The translations under genes and the position numbers were made by a program. From VYDC01 sp963667515 (GTDB lineage Bacteria; Chloroflexota; Dehalococcoidia; UBA2979), in NCBI GenBank assembly GCA_963667515.2, contig CAXXXY010000011.1:186001-250000 (forward strand): a stretch of 64,000 nucleotides of DNA, in the 5' to 3' direction. Of this stretch, positions 25,446 through 34,881 are shown in pieces. The notes below the pieces were generated by a model. The model ran no database searches, was not told the origin of the DNA, and worked only from the letters and a program-made list of their open reading frames with translations. Each line of letters starts with the position of its first letter. Position 1 is the first letter of the stretch.

Positions 25446-26291
<846 letters not shown>

Positions 26292-26292
26292 C

Positions 26293-27510
26293 CTAGCTCG
26301 CGCCCACGCTCAGGGTGCGCTCCACGCGCAGCGAGAGCCGCGACATGCCGAACGCGATCGCCCAGAACGCCAGCGCCACGAAGGCGAGCACCTCCTTCTC
26401 GCGGCCGATGAAGTCGGTCTGCGAGAGCGTGGCCTCGCCGGCGCCCAGCAGCTCGATCAGGCCGAGCGCGAAGACGAGCGTCGTGTCCTTCCACAGCGAG
26501 ATGAACTGGCTGACCAGCGCCGGGATCACGGCACGCAGCGCCTGCGGCAGGACGATCAGCCACGTCGTCTGCAGCGCGTTCAGGCCCACCGCCTGCGCCG
26601 CCTCGAACTGGCCGCGCGGAAGCGACTGCAGCCCGCCGCGCACGACCTCCGCGACGTAGGCGCCGGTGAAGCCCGCGAGCACGAGCATCGCGCGCGCCAC
26701 GATGTCGAGCTCGTCGAGGCCCGCCACTGGCGGCAGGAAGTCCGGCAGCACGAAGCGCGCCATGAAGAGCCAGGCGACCAGCGGACCGGCGCGCACGACC
26801 TCGATGTATCCGGTCGCGGTCCAGCGGATCACGGGGTAGGAGCTCGCGCGCCCCAGCGCCAGCATGACCCCCAGCGGGAAGCCCAGGGCGATGCCGACCG
26901 TCGCCAGCGTCACGTTCAGCAGGAAGCCGCTCCACAGCGAGGTGCGCACGCCGTCGCCCAGCTGCAGCATCAGCACGACGAGCGGGAGCAGCAGCGCCAT
27001 GCCGACGATGGCGGCGACGCGCACCCGCGGCTCGGCGCGGCTGCCCACCACCCACGCCCGCGTCCCCGCGTAGACGGCCACCGCCAGCGCGACGCCGACG
27101 CCGAAGAGCGCGGCGTTGTTGCCCTCCAGCAGCAGCAGGTAGAGGAACGCGGTGACGCCTGCGGCGACGGCGTAGCCGCGCACGCCCAGCGGGATCCAGA
27201 GCCCGAAGGAGAGGCCGCCCACGCCCAGCAGCGCCCACAGCGGGGGCCACAGCCGCCACTCCTCGCCCGCCGGGTAGCGGCCGATCGTGAGCAGGCGCCG
27301 GTTCGTCTCGATCACCGTCCAGTCGGCCGTCCGGAAGACGAAGCGCGCGAGCAGCAGGACGCCCGCCACCAGCAGCAGCGCCGTCACCACGGTCAGCGCG
27401 GCGTTCCACGCGTCGCCGAAGAGGTTGTCGTGCGCCCAGCGCCGCGCGCGCACGCTCCACGGGCGGCGCACGCGCCCGTCGACGCGCGGGGCGGACGCCT
27501 GCGCCGCCAT
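26293..27510 (-). CDS. Amino-acid ABC transporter permease (AapM type)
   Basis: This 405-residue inner-membrane permease has a long N-terminal region with several helices (about 1-215) and the HEQ-type BPD_transp_1 domain at about 190-395. The EAA loop is present as EAAQAVGLNALQTTWLIVLPQALR. The long N-terminal half identifies the AapM rather than the GlnP/HisM type. Its ATG overlaps the stop of the upstream permease gene (ATGA), showing translational coupling. It would pair with the AapQ-like permease and the ATPase to import polar L-amino acids. Confidence 0.92.
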   Translation of the reverse strand: MAAQASAPRVDGRVRRPWSVRARRWAHDNLFGDAWNAALTVVTALLLVAGVLLLARFVFRTADWTVIETNRRLLTIGRYPAGEEWRLWPPLWALLGVGGLSFGLWIPLGVRGYAVAAGVTAFLYLLLLEGNNAALFGVGVALAVAVYAGTRAWVVGSRAEPRVRVAAIVGMALLLPLVVLMLQLGDGVRTSLWSGFLLNVTLATVGIALGFPLGVMLALGRASSYPVIRWTATGYIEVVRAGPLVAWLFMARFVLPDFLPPVAGLDELDIVARAMLVLAGFTGAYVAEVVRGGLQSLPRGQFEAAQAVGLNALQTTWLIVLPQALRAVIPALVSQFISLWKDTTLVFALGLIELLGAGEATLSQTDFIGREKEVLAFVALAFWAIAFGMSRLSLRVERTLSVGAS

Positions 27511-28673
27511 CAGTGGCCCACCAGCTGCACGCGCGCGTTGAGGTAGTTCATCCCCGCCGAGATCATCAGATTCAGCACTTGGTAGGTGCCGATCACCAGC
27601 ACGAACATCGGCACGGCGTGCCCGGCGTTGTTGATCACCACCGTCGAGATGAAGAACAGCTCCGAGTAGCCGACCACCACGGCCAGCGAGGAGTTCTTGT
27701 TCAGGTTCAGGAACTGGTTGGTGAGCGGCGGAATCATCGTGCGCAGCGCCTGCGGCAGGACTATCAGCGTCATCCGCTGGTAGGAGGAGAGCCCCAGCGC
27801 CGCCGCCGCCTCGCTCTGGCCCTTCGGCAGCGCCTGGATGCTGCCGCGCACGATCTCGGCGATGAAGGTGCCCGTGTAGGTGACGAGCGCGATCAGCACC
27901 GCCGCGAACTGCGGCGTGATGGAGAGCCCGCCCTCGTAGCGCTGGATGTTGGTGCCGGACCTGATGATCTCGGGCGTGTTGGGCTCAAGCGGCAGCCCGG
28001 TCGCGACGAAGCCGACGCCCGCGATGAGGAGGGCGGTCGCCGCGCCCCACAGGCCGGCGCGCGCGGGCAGGCCCGTGCGCTCCTCACGCGCGAGCCGCGC
28101 TCGGCGCACCAGCCAGCCGGCGACGAGGCCGGCGAGCACCACCAGCAGCCATAGCGCCGCGAGGCCGCGCGGCGCGAGCCACGGCAGCGCCAGCGCGCGG
28201 TTGGAGACGAAGACGATGCCGAAGAGGCCGCGCTGCTCGGCGATCTGCGGCAGCGTCAGGAAGACGGCGAGCCACCAGAAGACGATCTGCACCAGCAGCG
28301 GCGTGTTGCGCACGGCCTCCACATAGAGGGTGGCCAGCCGCGCCACGAGCCAGTTGCCGGAGAGCCGCGCCACGCCCGCGACCACGCCCAGCAGCGTCGC
28401 GAGCAGGATGCCGACGACGACCAGCCGCACCGTGTTCCACACGCCGACCAGGTACGCGGTCAGCCGGCTCTCGTTGGATTGGTAGGAGAAGACCCAGTCG
28501 TTGGCGATGGTGAAGCCCGCGGGCCCGCGGAGGAAGCCGAAGTCCATGTCGAGCTGGGCGGCGCGGGAGACTGCGTAGAGCAGCAGCAGCGCCACGACCG
28601 AGCCGAAGATCGCCTGCACGCCGAGGCGTTGCGCGCTGCGGCTGCGCCAGAGGCGCGGGCGAGACAGGTGCAT
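27510..28673 (-). CDS. Amino-acid ABC transporter permease (AapQ type)
   Basis: This 387-residue permease has the AapQ layout: N-terminal helix (VVALLLLYAVSRAA), the periplasmic-loop region with FSYQSNESRL, then the permease core split by an inserted segment, and the EAA loop SEAAAALGLSSYQRMTLIVLPQALR near residue 315. It precedes and overlaps the AapM gene. The binding protein gene lies 72 bases upstream. The pair forms the heterodimeric membrane pore of the transporter. Confidence 0.92.
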   Translation of the reverse strand: MHLSRPRLWRSRSAQRLGVQAIFGSVVALLLLYAVSRAAQLDMDFGFLRGPAGFTIANDWVFSYQSNESRLTAYLVGVWNTVRLVVVGILLATLLGVVAGVARLSGNWLVARLATLYVEAVRNTPLLVQIVFWWLAVFLTLPQIAEQRGLFGIVFVSNRALALPWLAPRGLAALWLLVVLAGLVAGWLVRRARLAREERTGLPARAGLWGAATALLIAGVGFVATGLPLEPNTPEIIRSGTNIQRYEGGLSITPQFAAVLIALVTYTGTFIAEIVRGSIQALPKGQSEAAAALGLSSYQRMTLIVLPQALRTMIPPLTNQFLNLNKNSSLAVVVGYSELFFISTVVINNAGHAVPMFVLVIGTYQVLNLMISAGMNYLNARVQLVGH

Positions 28674-28745
28674 GCGGGGAGTCGGGCGGCAGGCGGGCGG
28701 GCGGCCGTCGCCCGGCCGCCCGCCCGTTCTCCGTGCCCGCCGCGC

Positions 28746-29801
28746 CTAGCGGAAGGGCGGGCCGAAGATGAGCCCGCCGTTCGTCCACAGCGCGTTCAGC
28801 GAGCCTTCGCGTCCGAGGCCGATCGGCGCGAGGGTACGGTCGTAGACCTCGCCGTAGTTGCCGACCTGCCGCAGCACCTCCTGCATGTAGTCGGCGTCGA
28901 TGCCGAGCACGTCCTCGGGCGCGGCGCCGCCGTCGAAGCCGACGCCCAGCAGCCGTGCGACCTGCGCGTTCGGTGGGCTCGCCGCCATGTCGGCGACGTT
29001 CCCGCTGTTCACGCCCAGCTCCTCGGCAATGATCATCCCGTAGACGACCCACTGCACCACGTCATGCCACTCGGTGTCGTCGTCACGCGTCGCGGGGCCC
29101 AGCGGCTCCTTCGACATCGTCTCGGGGAGGATGCGCACGGCGTCCGGCCCGTCGGGGAAGTTCGCGCGCTGGCCGGCGAGGTTGGACTTGTCGGCCGTCC
29201 AACCGTCGCACTGCCCGGCGCTGAAGGCCGCCAGCGCGGCCGCGTCGTCCGCCACGCCCAGCGGCGTGTAGGCGACGCCCAGCGCGTTGAAGCGGTCTTC
29301 CAGGTTGGTCTCGGTGGTGGTCCCGGTCGTGACGCAGATGCTGGCGCCGTCGAGGCCGGCGAGCGACTCGATGCCCGAGTCCGCCTTCACCATCATCCCC
29401 TGGCCGTCGTAGAACGTCGTCGAGACGAAGTCGGCGTCGAGGTCCGCGTCGCGAGAGAGCGTCCACGTCGTCGTGCGGATCAGCACGTCGATCTCGCCCG
29501 AGGAGAGCAGCTCGAAGCGCGCCTGCGCCGAGGCCGGCACGAACTCGATGTCGCGAGCGTCGCCGAAGAGCGCGGCGGCGACAGCCTTGCAGAACTCCAC
29601 GTCGTTGCCGGCGAACGTCCCATCCGGCTGCAGGAAGCCGAAGCCGGGCTGGCTGTCCTTGACCCCGCACTTCAGCTCGCCGCGGTCCAGCACCTCGGAG
29701 AGCGTGCCGCCGCCCTCGTCATCGTCGTCGCACGCGATCGCGAAGATGGCGAGCGCCGCGATGGCCAGGACGGCCACGCGGATCACCTGCTTCACACCCA
29801 T
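28746..29801 (-). CDS. Amino-acid ABC transporter substrate-binding lipoprotein (AapJ type)
   Basis: This 351-residue binding protein has a lipobox (AIFAIACDDDDEGG) and the SBP-bac-3 family pattern: VLDRGELKCGVKDSQPGFGF, NDVEFCKAVAAALFGD, ICVTTGTTTETNLEDRF and the terminal IGLGREGSLNALW. These features are typical of AapJ/BztA general L-amino-acid receptors. It sits first in the four-gene operon. A -10-like TAAAGT lies 54 bases before the ATG at 29801. The lipid anchor rather than a free periplasmic form suits a monoderm or outer-leaflet location. A longer start at 29879 is possible but lacks a signal peptide. Confidence 0.93.
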   Translation of the reverse strand: MGVKQVIRVAVLAIAALAIFAIACDDDDEGGGTLSEVLDRGELKCGVKDSQPGFGFLQPDGTFAGNDVEFCKAVAAALFGDARDIEFVPASAQARFELLSSGEIDVLIRTTTWTLSRDADLDADFVSTTFYDGQGMMVKADSGIESLAGLDGASICVTTGTTTETNLEDRFNALGVAYTPLGVADDAAALAAFSAGQCDGWTADKSNLAGQRANFPDGPDAVRILPETMSKEPLGPATRDDDTEWHDVVQWVVYGMIIAEELGVNSGNVADMAASPPNAQVARLLGVGFDGGAAPEDVLGIDADYMQEVLRQVGNYGEVYDRTLAPIGLGREGSLNALWTNGGLIFGPPFR

Positions 29802-29854
29802 TGGTGAGCCCCATTCCCCTCGTATCGGCCCGAGGTGACGGGCCGAGCGCGACA

Positions 29855-29860
29855 ACTTTA
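29855..29860 (-). promoter_or_regulatory. -10-like hexamer TAAAGT for the amino-acid ABC operon
   Basis: TAAAGT on the minus strand, 54 bases before the first gene of the operon at 29801. The surroundings show no -35 or operator dyad. Confidence 0.4.
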
Positions 29861-29924
29861 GCGGATCGGACCGTCGCACGCCGCTCCATGGGCGGCGAGT
29901 GCGCAGGCCGCGCCCGCCCGGCCG

Positions 29925-31499
29925 TCAGCTGCGACGAGCGGGGGAGCCGGCGGGCGGCGCGAGCAGCGCCTCGCGATCGGCGGCCGAGGGGAGGCCCCAG
30001 GTGTGCTCGTAGCCGAAGAGCTCGCGGGCCGTCGTCGAGCCCAGCCGGCCGTCGGTCACCTCGAGCTGGTCGGCGGCGATGAGCGCGGGGTGCGCCACGC
30101 CGGCCGCGAACGCGAGCGCGCGCAGCTCGCGCCTCAGCGCGCGCACGTAGCTCGCCACTCGCAGCGACTTGGTGGCGGGGTCGAGCCCGCGGGCGCGCCA
30201 GCGCGACTGCGTGGCGACGCCCGTGGGGCAGGCGCCGGTGTGGCAGCGCTGCGCCTGGATGCAGCCGGCCGCCAGCATCGCCTCGCGGCCGACGTTCACC
30301 ATGTCGCAGCCCAGCGCGAAGGCGACGAGCGCGTTCTCCGGCAGCCCGAGCTTCCCCGAGCCGATGAAGCCGACGCGCTCCGCGACGCCGCGCTCCGCGA
30401 AGGCGCGGTAGACGCGCGCGAAGCCGATCTTGAAGGGCAGCGCCACGTGATCCGTGAACACCAGCGGGCCGGCGCCCGTGCCGCCCTCCCCGCCGTCGAC
30501 GGTGACGAAGTCGACGCCACGCTGGCCGCTCTCCATCAGCCGCGCGAGGTCGAGCCACAGCGCCTCCTCGCCCACCGCCGACTTGATGCCCACGGGGAGC
30601 CCGGTGGCCTCGGCGATCCGCTCCACGAAGTCGAGCAGCGAGTCGGCATCGGAGAACTCGGCGTGCGACGCCGGGCTCACGCAGTCGACGCCGGCCGGGA
30701 CGCCGCGGATGCGCGCGATCTCCGGCGTCACCTTGGCCGCGGGGAGCAGCCCACCGAGGCCGGGCTTCGCGCCCTGGCTCAGCTTCACCTCGATCGCGCG
30801 CACGGGGTGCTCGGCGACCAGTTCCTGCAGCCGCGGAAGCGAGAAGCGCCCCTCCTCGTCGCGGCAGCCGAAGTAGCCCGTCCCCACCTGGAAGGTCAGC
30901 TCGCCGCCGTGCTGGTGGTACGGCGAGAGCCCGCCCTCGCCGGTGTTGTGCAGGCAGCCCGCCGCGAGCGCGCCGCGGTTCATCGCCTCCACCGCCCGTC
31001 CCGAGAGCGAGCCGAAGCTCATCCCCGAGATGTTGACGGCGGAGGCGGGGCGGAAGGCGCTCGCGCGTCCGCGCGGCCCGCCCAGCACCTTGGCCGCGGG
31101 CACCGCGTCGGCGCCGGTGGTGGCGGCGTCGCTGGCGCCGTGCGAGGAGACGGCCAGCGGTCCGGCGTCCGGCGGGCGATACGGGAACGCCGCGTGCTTC
31201 AGCAGCACGTAGTGCTCGGCCGTCTCCATCTCGTTGTCGGAGCCGAAGCCGAAGGCGCTGCTCTGCCCCTTCGCCGAGGCGTAGATCCAGCGCCGCTGGT
31301 CACGGCTGAAGGGCCGCTCCTCGTCGTTGTCGGTGACGATGTACTGGCGAAGCTCCGGCCCGATCCCCTCCAGCCAGTAGCGGAAGTGGCCGATCACCGG
31401 GAAGGTGCGCACGACGGCGTGCTCCGTCTGGATCACGTCGTAGATCACCCACGCGGCGAGCCCCACGAGCAGGACCGCAAGCAGGATCAGCCACGGCAT
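29925..31499 (-). CDS. FMN-binding glutamate synthase-like membrane protein
   Basis: This 524-residue protein has one N-terminal membrane helix (WLILLAVLLVGLAAWVIYDV) and a cytoplasmic FMN-binding TIM barrel like the central domain of glutamate synthase large subunit: SGMSFGSLSGRAVEAMNRGA, the PGLGGLLPAAKVTPEIARIRG loop in two parts, TVDGGEGGTGAGP, and the 3Fe-4S-like Cys run AGCIQAQRCHTGACPTG. Stand-alone proteins of this type (GltS-like, archaeal relatives) probably act as FMN oxidoreductases, not full glutamate synthases, as no amidotransferase domain is present. The ABC operon follows on the same strand. Confidence 0.88.
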   Translation of the reverse strand: MPWLILLAVLLVGLAAWVIYDVIQTEHAVVRTFPVIGHFRYWLEGIGPELRQYIVTDNDEERPFSRDQRRWIYASAKGQSSAFGFGSDNEMETAEHYVLLKHAAFPYRPPDAGPLAVSSHGASDAATTGADAVPAAKVLGGPRGRASAFRPASAVNISGMSFGSLSGRAVEAMNRGALAAGCLHNTGEGGLSPYHQHGGELTFQVGTGYFGCRDEEGRFSLPRLQELVAEHPVRAIEVKLSQGAKPGLGGLLPAAKVTPEIARIRGVPAGVDCVSPASHAEFSDADSLLDFVERIAEATGLPVGIKSAVGEEALWLDLARLMESGQRGVDFVTVDGGEGGTGAGPLVFTDHVALPFKIGFARVYRAFAERGVAERVGFIGSGKLGLPENALVAFALGCDMVNVGREAMLAAGCIQAQRCHTGACPTGVATQSRWRARGLDPATKSLRVASYVRALRRELRALAFAAGVAHPALIAADQLEVTDGRLGSTTARELFGYEHTWGLPSAADREALLAPPAGSPARRS

Positions 31500-31611
31500 C
31501 GTGCGCTCCTCCCGGCTAGCGCGGGCGCGCCGCAGGCCCGAGCACGGCCGAGCACGGCCGAGCCTCGCCGGGAGCCTCGCTGTGGGCCTCGACGGCGGCC
31601 GCGCCGGGCGG

Positions 31612-32047
31612 CTAGCAGGGGGCCACGCTCATCGTCGCCGAGTCGCTCGCGCCGGCCGGGTCGGTGACCGTCAGCGTGACCGGGTAGGGCGCGATGTTGG
31701 GGAAGGTCACGCCGCTCAGGACCTCGGTGGTGGCCGAGCTCGGGTTGCCGCTCGAGATATCCCAGCTGTGCGCCAGCGCGTCGCCGTCCGGGTCGCTCGC
31801 CGTCGAGGTGAGGGTCACCGCCGTGCTGTTGCTGGTGGTGCAGGTGGGCTCGGCCGTGAAGGCGGCGACGGGCGCCCCGTTCGCCGCGGCGGGCGCCTGC
31901 GTGGCGGCCGGAGCGGCGGAGCCGCCGCCGTCGTCGTCGTCGTCATCGTCGCCGCACGCCGCACGCCGCACGCCGCACGCCGCACGCCGCGACGAGCATC
32001 AGCCCGATCGCGATCACCCCGATCGCCCATAGCCAGCGCCTGCGCAT
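31612..32047 (-). pseudogene. PKD-domain lipoprotein, frame broken by a 7-bp repeat tract
   Basis: The signal peptide MRRRWLWAIGVIAIGLMLVAAC starts at ATG 32047 with GGGGA upstream. Right at the lipobox lies a tract of five GGCGTGC units (minus strand) that pushes the frame off. The body then reads ACGDDDDDDDGGGS followed by a PKD-like domain with TASDPDGDALAHSWDISSG and PVTLTVTDPAGASDS. As written the frame stops after the repeats at 31943. Removing one 7-bp unit gives 429 nt, a continuous 142-residue lipoprotein. PKD domains sit on the cell surface and bind proteins or sugars. It may be phase variable or an assembly error. Confidence 0.75.
31954..31988. repeat. Heptanucleotide repeat (GCACGCC)5 inside a lipoprotein lipobox
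   Basis: Five perfect units, plus a partial GCC before the first. Each gain or loss of one unit shifts the reading frame. In the minus strand 1 or 4 units give the in-frame lipobox AACG followed by an Asp run; 5 units, as here, do not. Structure is typical of slipped-strand phase-variation loci. Confidence 0.9.
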
Positions 32048-32107
32048 CCGGATCCCCTCTCCCGCGGTGGAAGCGGTCGGCCTCGCATCGCGGGCCGGGC
32101 TGCACTC

Positions 32108-32113
32108 AGTGTA
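32108..32113 (-). promoter_or_regulatory. -10-like hexamer TACACT for the PKD lipoprotein
   Basis: TACACT on the minus strand, 61 bases before the ATG at 32047. It supports transcription even though the frame is broken. Confidence 0.4.
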
Positions 32114-32451
32114 CGCGCGGCGCCGGCGCCGGCGACCGGCATCGACGCCGGCCGCGAGCGCCCGTGTAGAGCTCGGGTTCAAGCTGGCTCGGGGTCGTCG
32201 CAGCGCCCGGCGGACACCGCGCTTGACCGGCAGCGGAGGTGGCGTCTCCTCGACGGGGGAGTAGGTGTTCGTGTTGAGTGCCGATGGCCGGCGGCGAGTC
32301 ATCGGCTTCGCAACCTTCCATCGATCTCGGCCTTCCTGTCGAACTTCCGACCGCGGGTCTCGTCCGCTGCGTTGGGGTCACGCCGAGTACAGGGCCTGCG
32401 TAGATCGGGCTTCGGGAGATCCCATCGGCGTCCAGGGAAGTCGGCCGAGCG
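32114..32451. other. Intergenic region of about 340 bp with no recognised gene
   Basis: The region between the PKD lipoprotein promoter and the broken MFS gene has slightly lower GC than its neighbours and no convincing frame, repeat or RNA. It may contain control sequences for the MFS gene, but I see no clear promoter motif. Confidence 0.4.
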
Positions 32452-34292
32452 ATGAGCGCCGCCGCTCCCGACCCCGGCGGCGCCGCGACGCCCGCGAGCC
32501 GGCACGTCGTCCGCTCCTACCTCGCCATCGTGGGGATTTACACGCTCTCGGCGTCGCTGATCTGGGGCGTCAACACGCTCTTCCTGCTCGACGCCGGCCG
32601 ACATCTTCGAGGTCTTCGTCGCCAACGCCGCCTTCACCGCGGGCATGGTGATCTTCGAGATCCCGACGGGCGTGGTCGCCGACACGGTGGGCCGACGCGC
32701 CTCGTTCCTGCTGTCGACGGTCGTGCTGCTGGCGGGGACGCTCGGCGCTTGCGCCCTGGGCGTGTGGGATCGCTCAGCGCGGCGGGCGGCGGGCTGGCGT
32801 GAACCAGCGTGCTCCTGCCGCCGGCCTCGGTGGTGCTGGGGCTCACGACGCGCTGGACGGCCTGGAGACCGCATCGCCGGCCTTCCTGTCGCCTCGCCGC
32901 CCACCCCGGTGCTACCTCGCGGCGCCGTCCGCCGAGGCCGACCTCGGCGCCGCGCGCGGGCCGGGCGCCCGCGGCGCTCCGGGAGGGCCGAGCGATCGTC
33001 GAGCCGGCGCGTGACATCGCGGCGTCGCTGATCTGGGGCTACGACGGGCGAGGTCTTCGTCGCCTTCACCGCGCATGGTGATCTTCCCGACGGGCGTGGC
33101 GCGCGGTGGGCCGATGCTGTCTCGGGTGGCGGGGCTCGCCTACGTGTGGATCGCCGCGGCGGGCGGCGGGCTCGTGCCGTTCCTGGCCGCCTCGGTGGTG
33201 CTGGGGCTCGGCTTCACCTTGCTACTCGGGCGCCGTCGAGGCGTGGGTCGTCGACGCGCTGACCGCCAGCGGCTACGACGGCGAGCTCGACCGCATCTTC
33301 GCGCGCGGGGCCATGGTCTCGGGTGCGGCGATGCTGCTGGGGACGCTGGGCGGCGGCGCGCTGGGCTCGATCGACCTCGCGCTGCCGTTCGTCGCGCGCA
33401 GCGTGCTGCTGGCGCTCGCCTTCGCCATGGCCTGGCTCGTGATGCACGACACGGGCCTCGAGCGGCGGCGGCTACACCTGCGCACGCTGCCCGCGGAGCT
33501 CGGCCTGGTCGCGCTCGCCGGCATCCGCCACGGCTGGAGCGTGCGCCCGGTGCGCTGGCTCTACTACCTCGGCTTCGTGCAGTACGCGTTCCTCGCGTGG
33601 GGCTTCTACGCCTGGCAACCCTACCTGCTGGAGCTGATCGATCGGGGCGACGCGATCTGGGTGGCGGGGGTGGTGGCGGCCGGGCTCTCGCTCGCGACGA
33701 TCGCCGGATCGATCGGGGCGACGCGATCTGGGTGGCGGGGGTGGTGGCGGCCGGGCTCTCGCTCGCGACGATCGCCGGCAACTCGCTGGTGGAGCTGCTG
33801 GCGCGCCCCTGCGCGCGGCGCACCACGCTGCTGATCCCGGCCACCGCCCTGCTCGCCGCAGCCACGGTCGGCATCGGCCTCGTCGACGCGTTCGCGCCGG
33901 CGGTCGCGCTGCTGATGCTCGTGGGCCTCGCGATCGGGGTGCTGGGGCCCGTGCAGCAGGCGTTCCTCCACGGCCTCGTGCCCAGCGCGCGGCGCGCCAC
34001 GGTGGTCTCGCTGGGCTCGATGGTGGGGAGCGGCGGCTCGGTGCTGGGGCAGGGCGGCCTTGGCCTGCTGGCGCGCGAGCAGTCGATCTCCTCGGGTTAT
34101 GTCGTGGGTGGCGCGATCAGCTTCGCGGGGCTCCCCGTGCTCTGGGTGCTGCGGCGCATGAACTCGACGGCGGACGGCATCACCGACGGCGCGGGGACGC
34201 TGGCCGCGTACGCGGGCCAGGGGCTGCCCGACGTCGGCGCCGTGGACGCGGTGGCGCGAGGCAGCGAGCCGGCCCGCCGCGAGGCCGCCTAG
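32452..34292 (+). pseudogene. MFS transporter with internal duplications and several frameshifts
   Basis: Parts of a 12-helix MFS carrier can be read in sequence but in different frames: IYTLSASLIWGVNTLFLLDAG, FEVFVANAAFTAGMVIFEIPTGVVADTVGRRAS in two stretches, SGAVEAWVVDALTASGYDGEL, and the C-terminal half NSLVELLARPCARRTT to PVLWVLRRMNS. Between them, 32765-32850 is a degraded copy of 33139-33213, and 33022-33115 a degraded copy of about 32562-32690. A 71-bp tandem duplication at 33636-33778 adds a further frameshift. A normal gene would be near 1.3 kb; this is 1.84 kb. No functional product seems possible. Confidence 0.8.
33636..33778. repeat. 71-bp tandem duplication inside the MFS gene
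   Basis: The stretch GATCGATCGGGGCGACGCGA onward at 33636-33707 is repeated exactly from 33707 with a period of 71 bases, overlapping at GATC. Because 71 is not a multiple of three, it shifts the frame of the MFS gene. Removing one copy rejoins LIDRGDAIWVAGVVAAGLSL to TIAGNSLVELL. Confidence 0.93.
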
Positions 34293-34296
34293 CGCC

Positions 34297-34326
34297 GGCT
34301 CGCGACGGCTCGCGACGGCTCGCGAC
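34297..34326. repeat. Three 10-bp tandem repeats (GGCTCGCGAC)
   Basis: Three perfect units directly after the MFS gene and before the ferredoxin gene. Short minisatellite without a visible function. Confidence 0.85.
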
Positions 34327-34392
34327 GCCGCGGCGCGGTGCGCGCGGCTGCGGCCGGCGGGGCGCCGGCCGGCGAGCGCAGGAGGAGGGCCC

Positions 34393-34881
34393 GTGGCGAC
34401 GCGCGAGTACCGCAGCGACGAGATCACCGTGTCGTGGGAGTCCGAGCGCTGCATCCACACGGGGATCTGCCTGCGCGCGCTGCCCGCCGTCTTCGATCCG
34501 CGGCGCCGGCCGTGGATCGACCTCGAGGCCGCCGACGCCGAGGCGATCGCCGACGCCGTGCGGCGCTGCCCGACCGGCGCGCTGCGCTACGAGCGCGGCG
34601 GCGAGCCGGAGCCCGCGCCGCCCGAGACCACGGTGGTGCCGATCCCGGGCGGCCCGCTGCTGCTGCGCGGCCGGCTGGCCGTGGCGTCGCCGGACGGCGC
34701 GACGCGTGCCTCGGAGACGCGGCTGGCGCTCTGCCGCTGCGGCGCCAGCGAGAACCGGCCCTACTGCGACAACTCGCACCGGCGCGTCGGCTTCGAGCGG
34801 CCGCAGCAGCGCCCCGCGGACGCGGCCTCGCCCGTCGACGTGGCGCCGCCGCAGGACGCCGAGATGGACGTGCGCCGCTAG
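34393..34881 (+). CDS. Ferredoxin-like (Fer4_19) plus CDGSH iron-sulfur fusion protein
   Basis: This 162-residue protein joins two Fe-S modules. Residues 10-70 form a divergent mono-cluster ferredoxin-like domain (SERCIHTGICLRALPAVF and RRCPTGALRYE). Residues about 75-135 form a CDGSH domain with the ligand set C-x-C-x2-(S)-x3-P-x-C-D-x2-H: CRCGASENRPYCDNSH. CDGSH clusters are 2Fe-2S with one His ligand and act as electron or cluster carriers; the fusion is known in several bacteria. It starts at a GTG at 34393 with GGAGGAGGG upstream. Its TAG stop shares a CTAG with the convergent phosphatase gene. Confidence 0.9.
   Translation: MATREYRSDEITVSWESERCIHTGICLRALPAVFDPRRRPWIDLEAADAEAIADAVRRCPTGALRYERGGEPEPAPPETTVVPIPGGPLLLRGRLAVASPDGATRASETRLALCRCGASENRPYCDNSHRRVGFERPQQRPADAASPVDVAPPQDAEMDVRR

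Noticed and set aside
34180..34877. C-terminal extension of the phosphatase frame across the ferredoxin gene
   Set aside because: The residues are Arg/Ala/Pro rich and antisense to the Fer4-CDGSH gene; the natural end is the shared CTAG.
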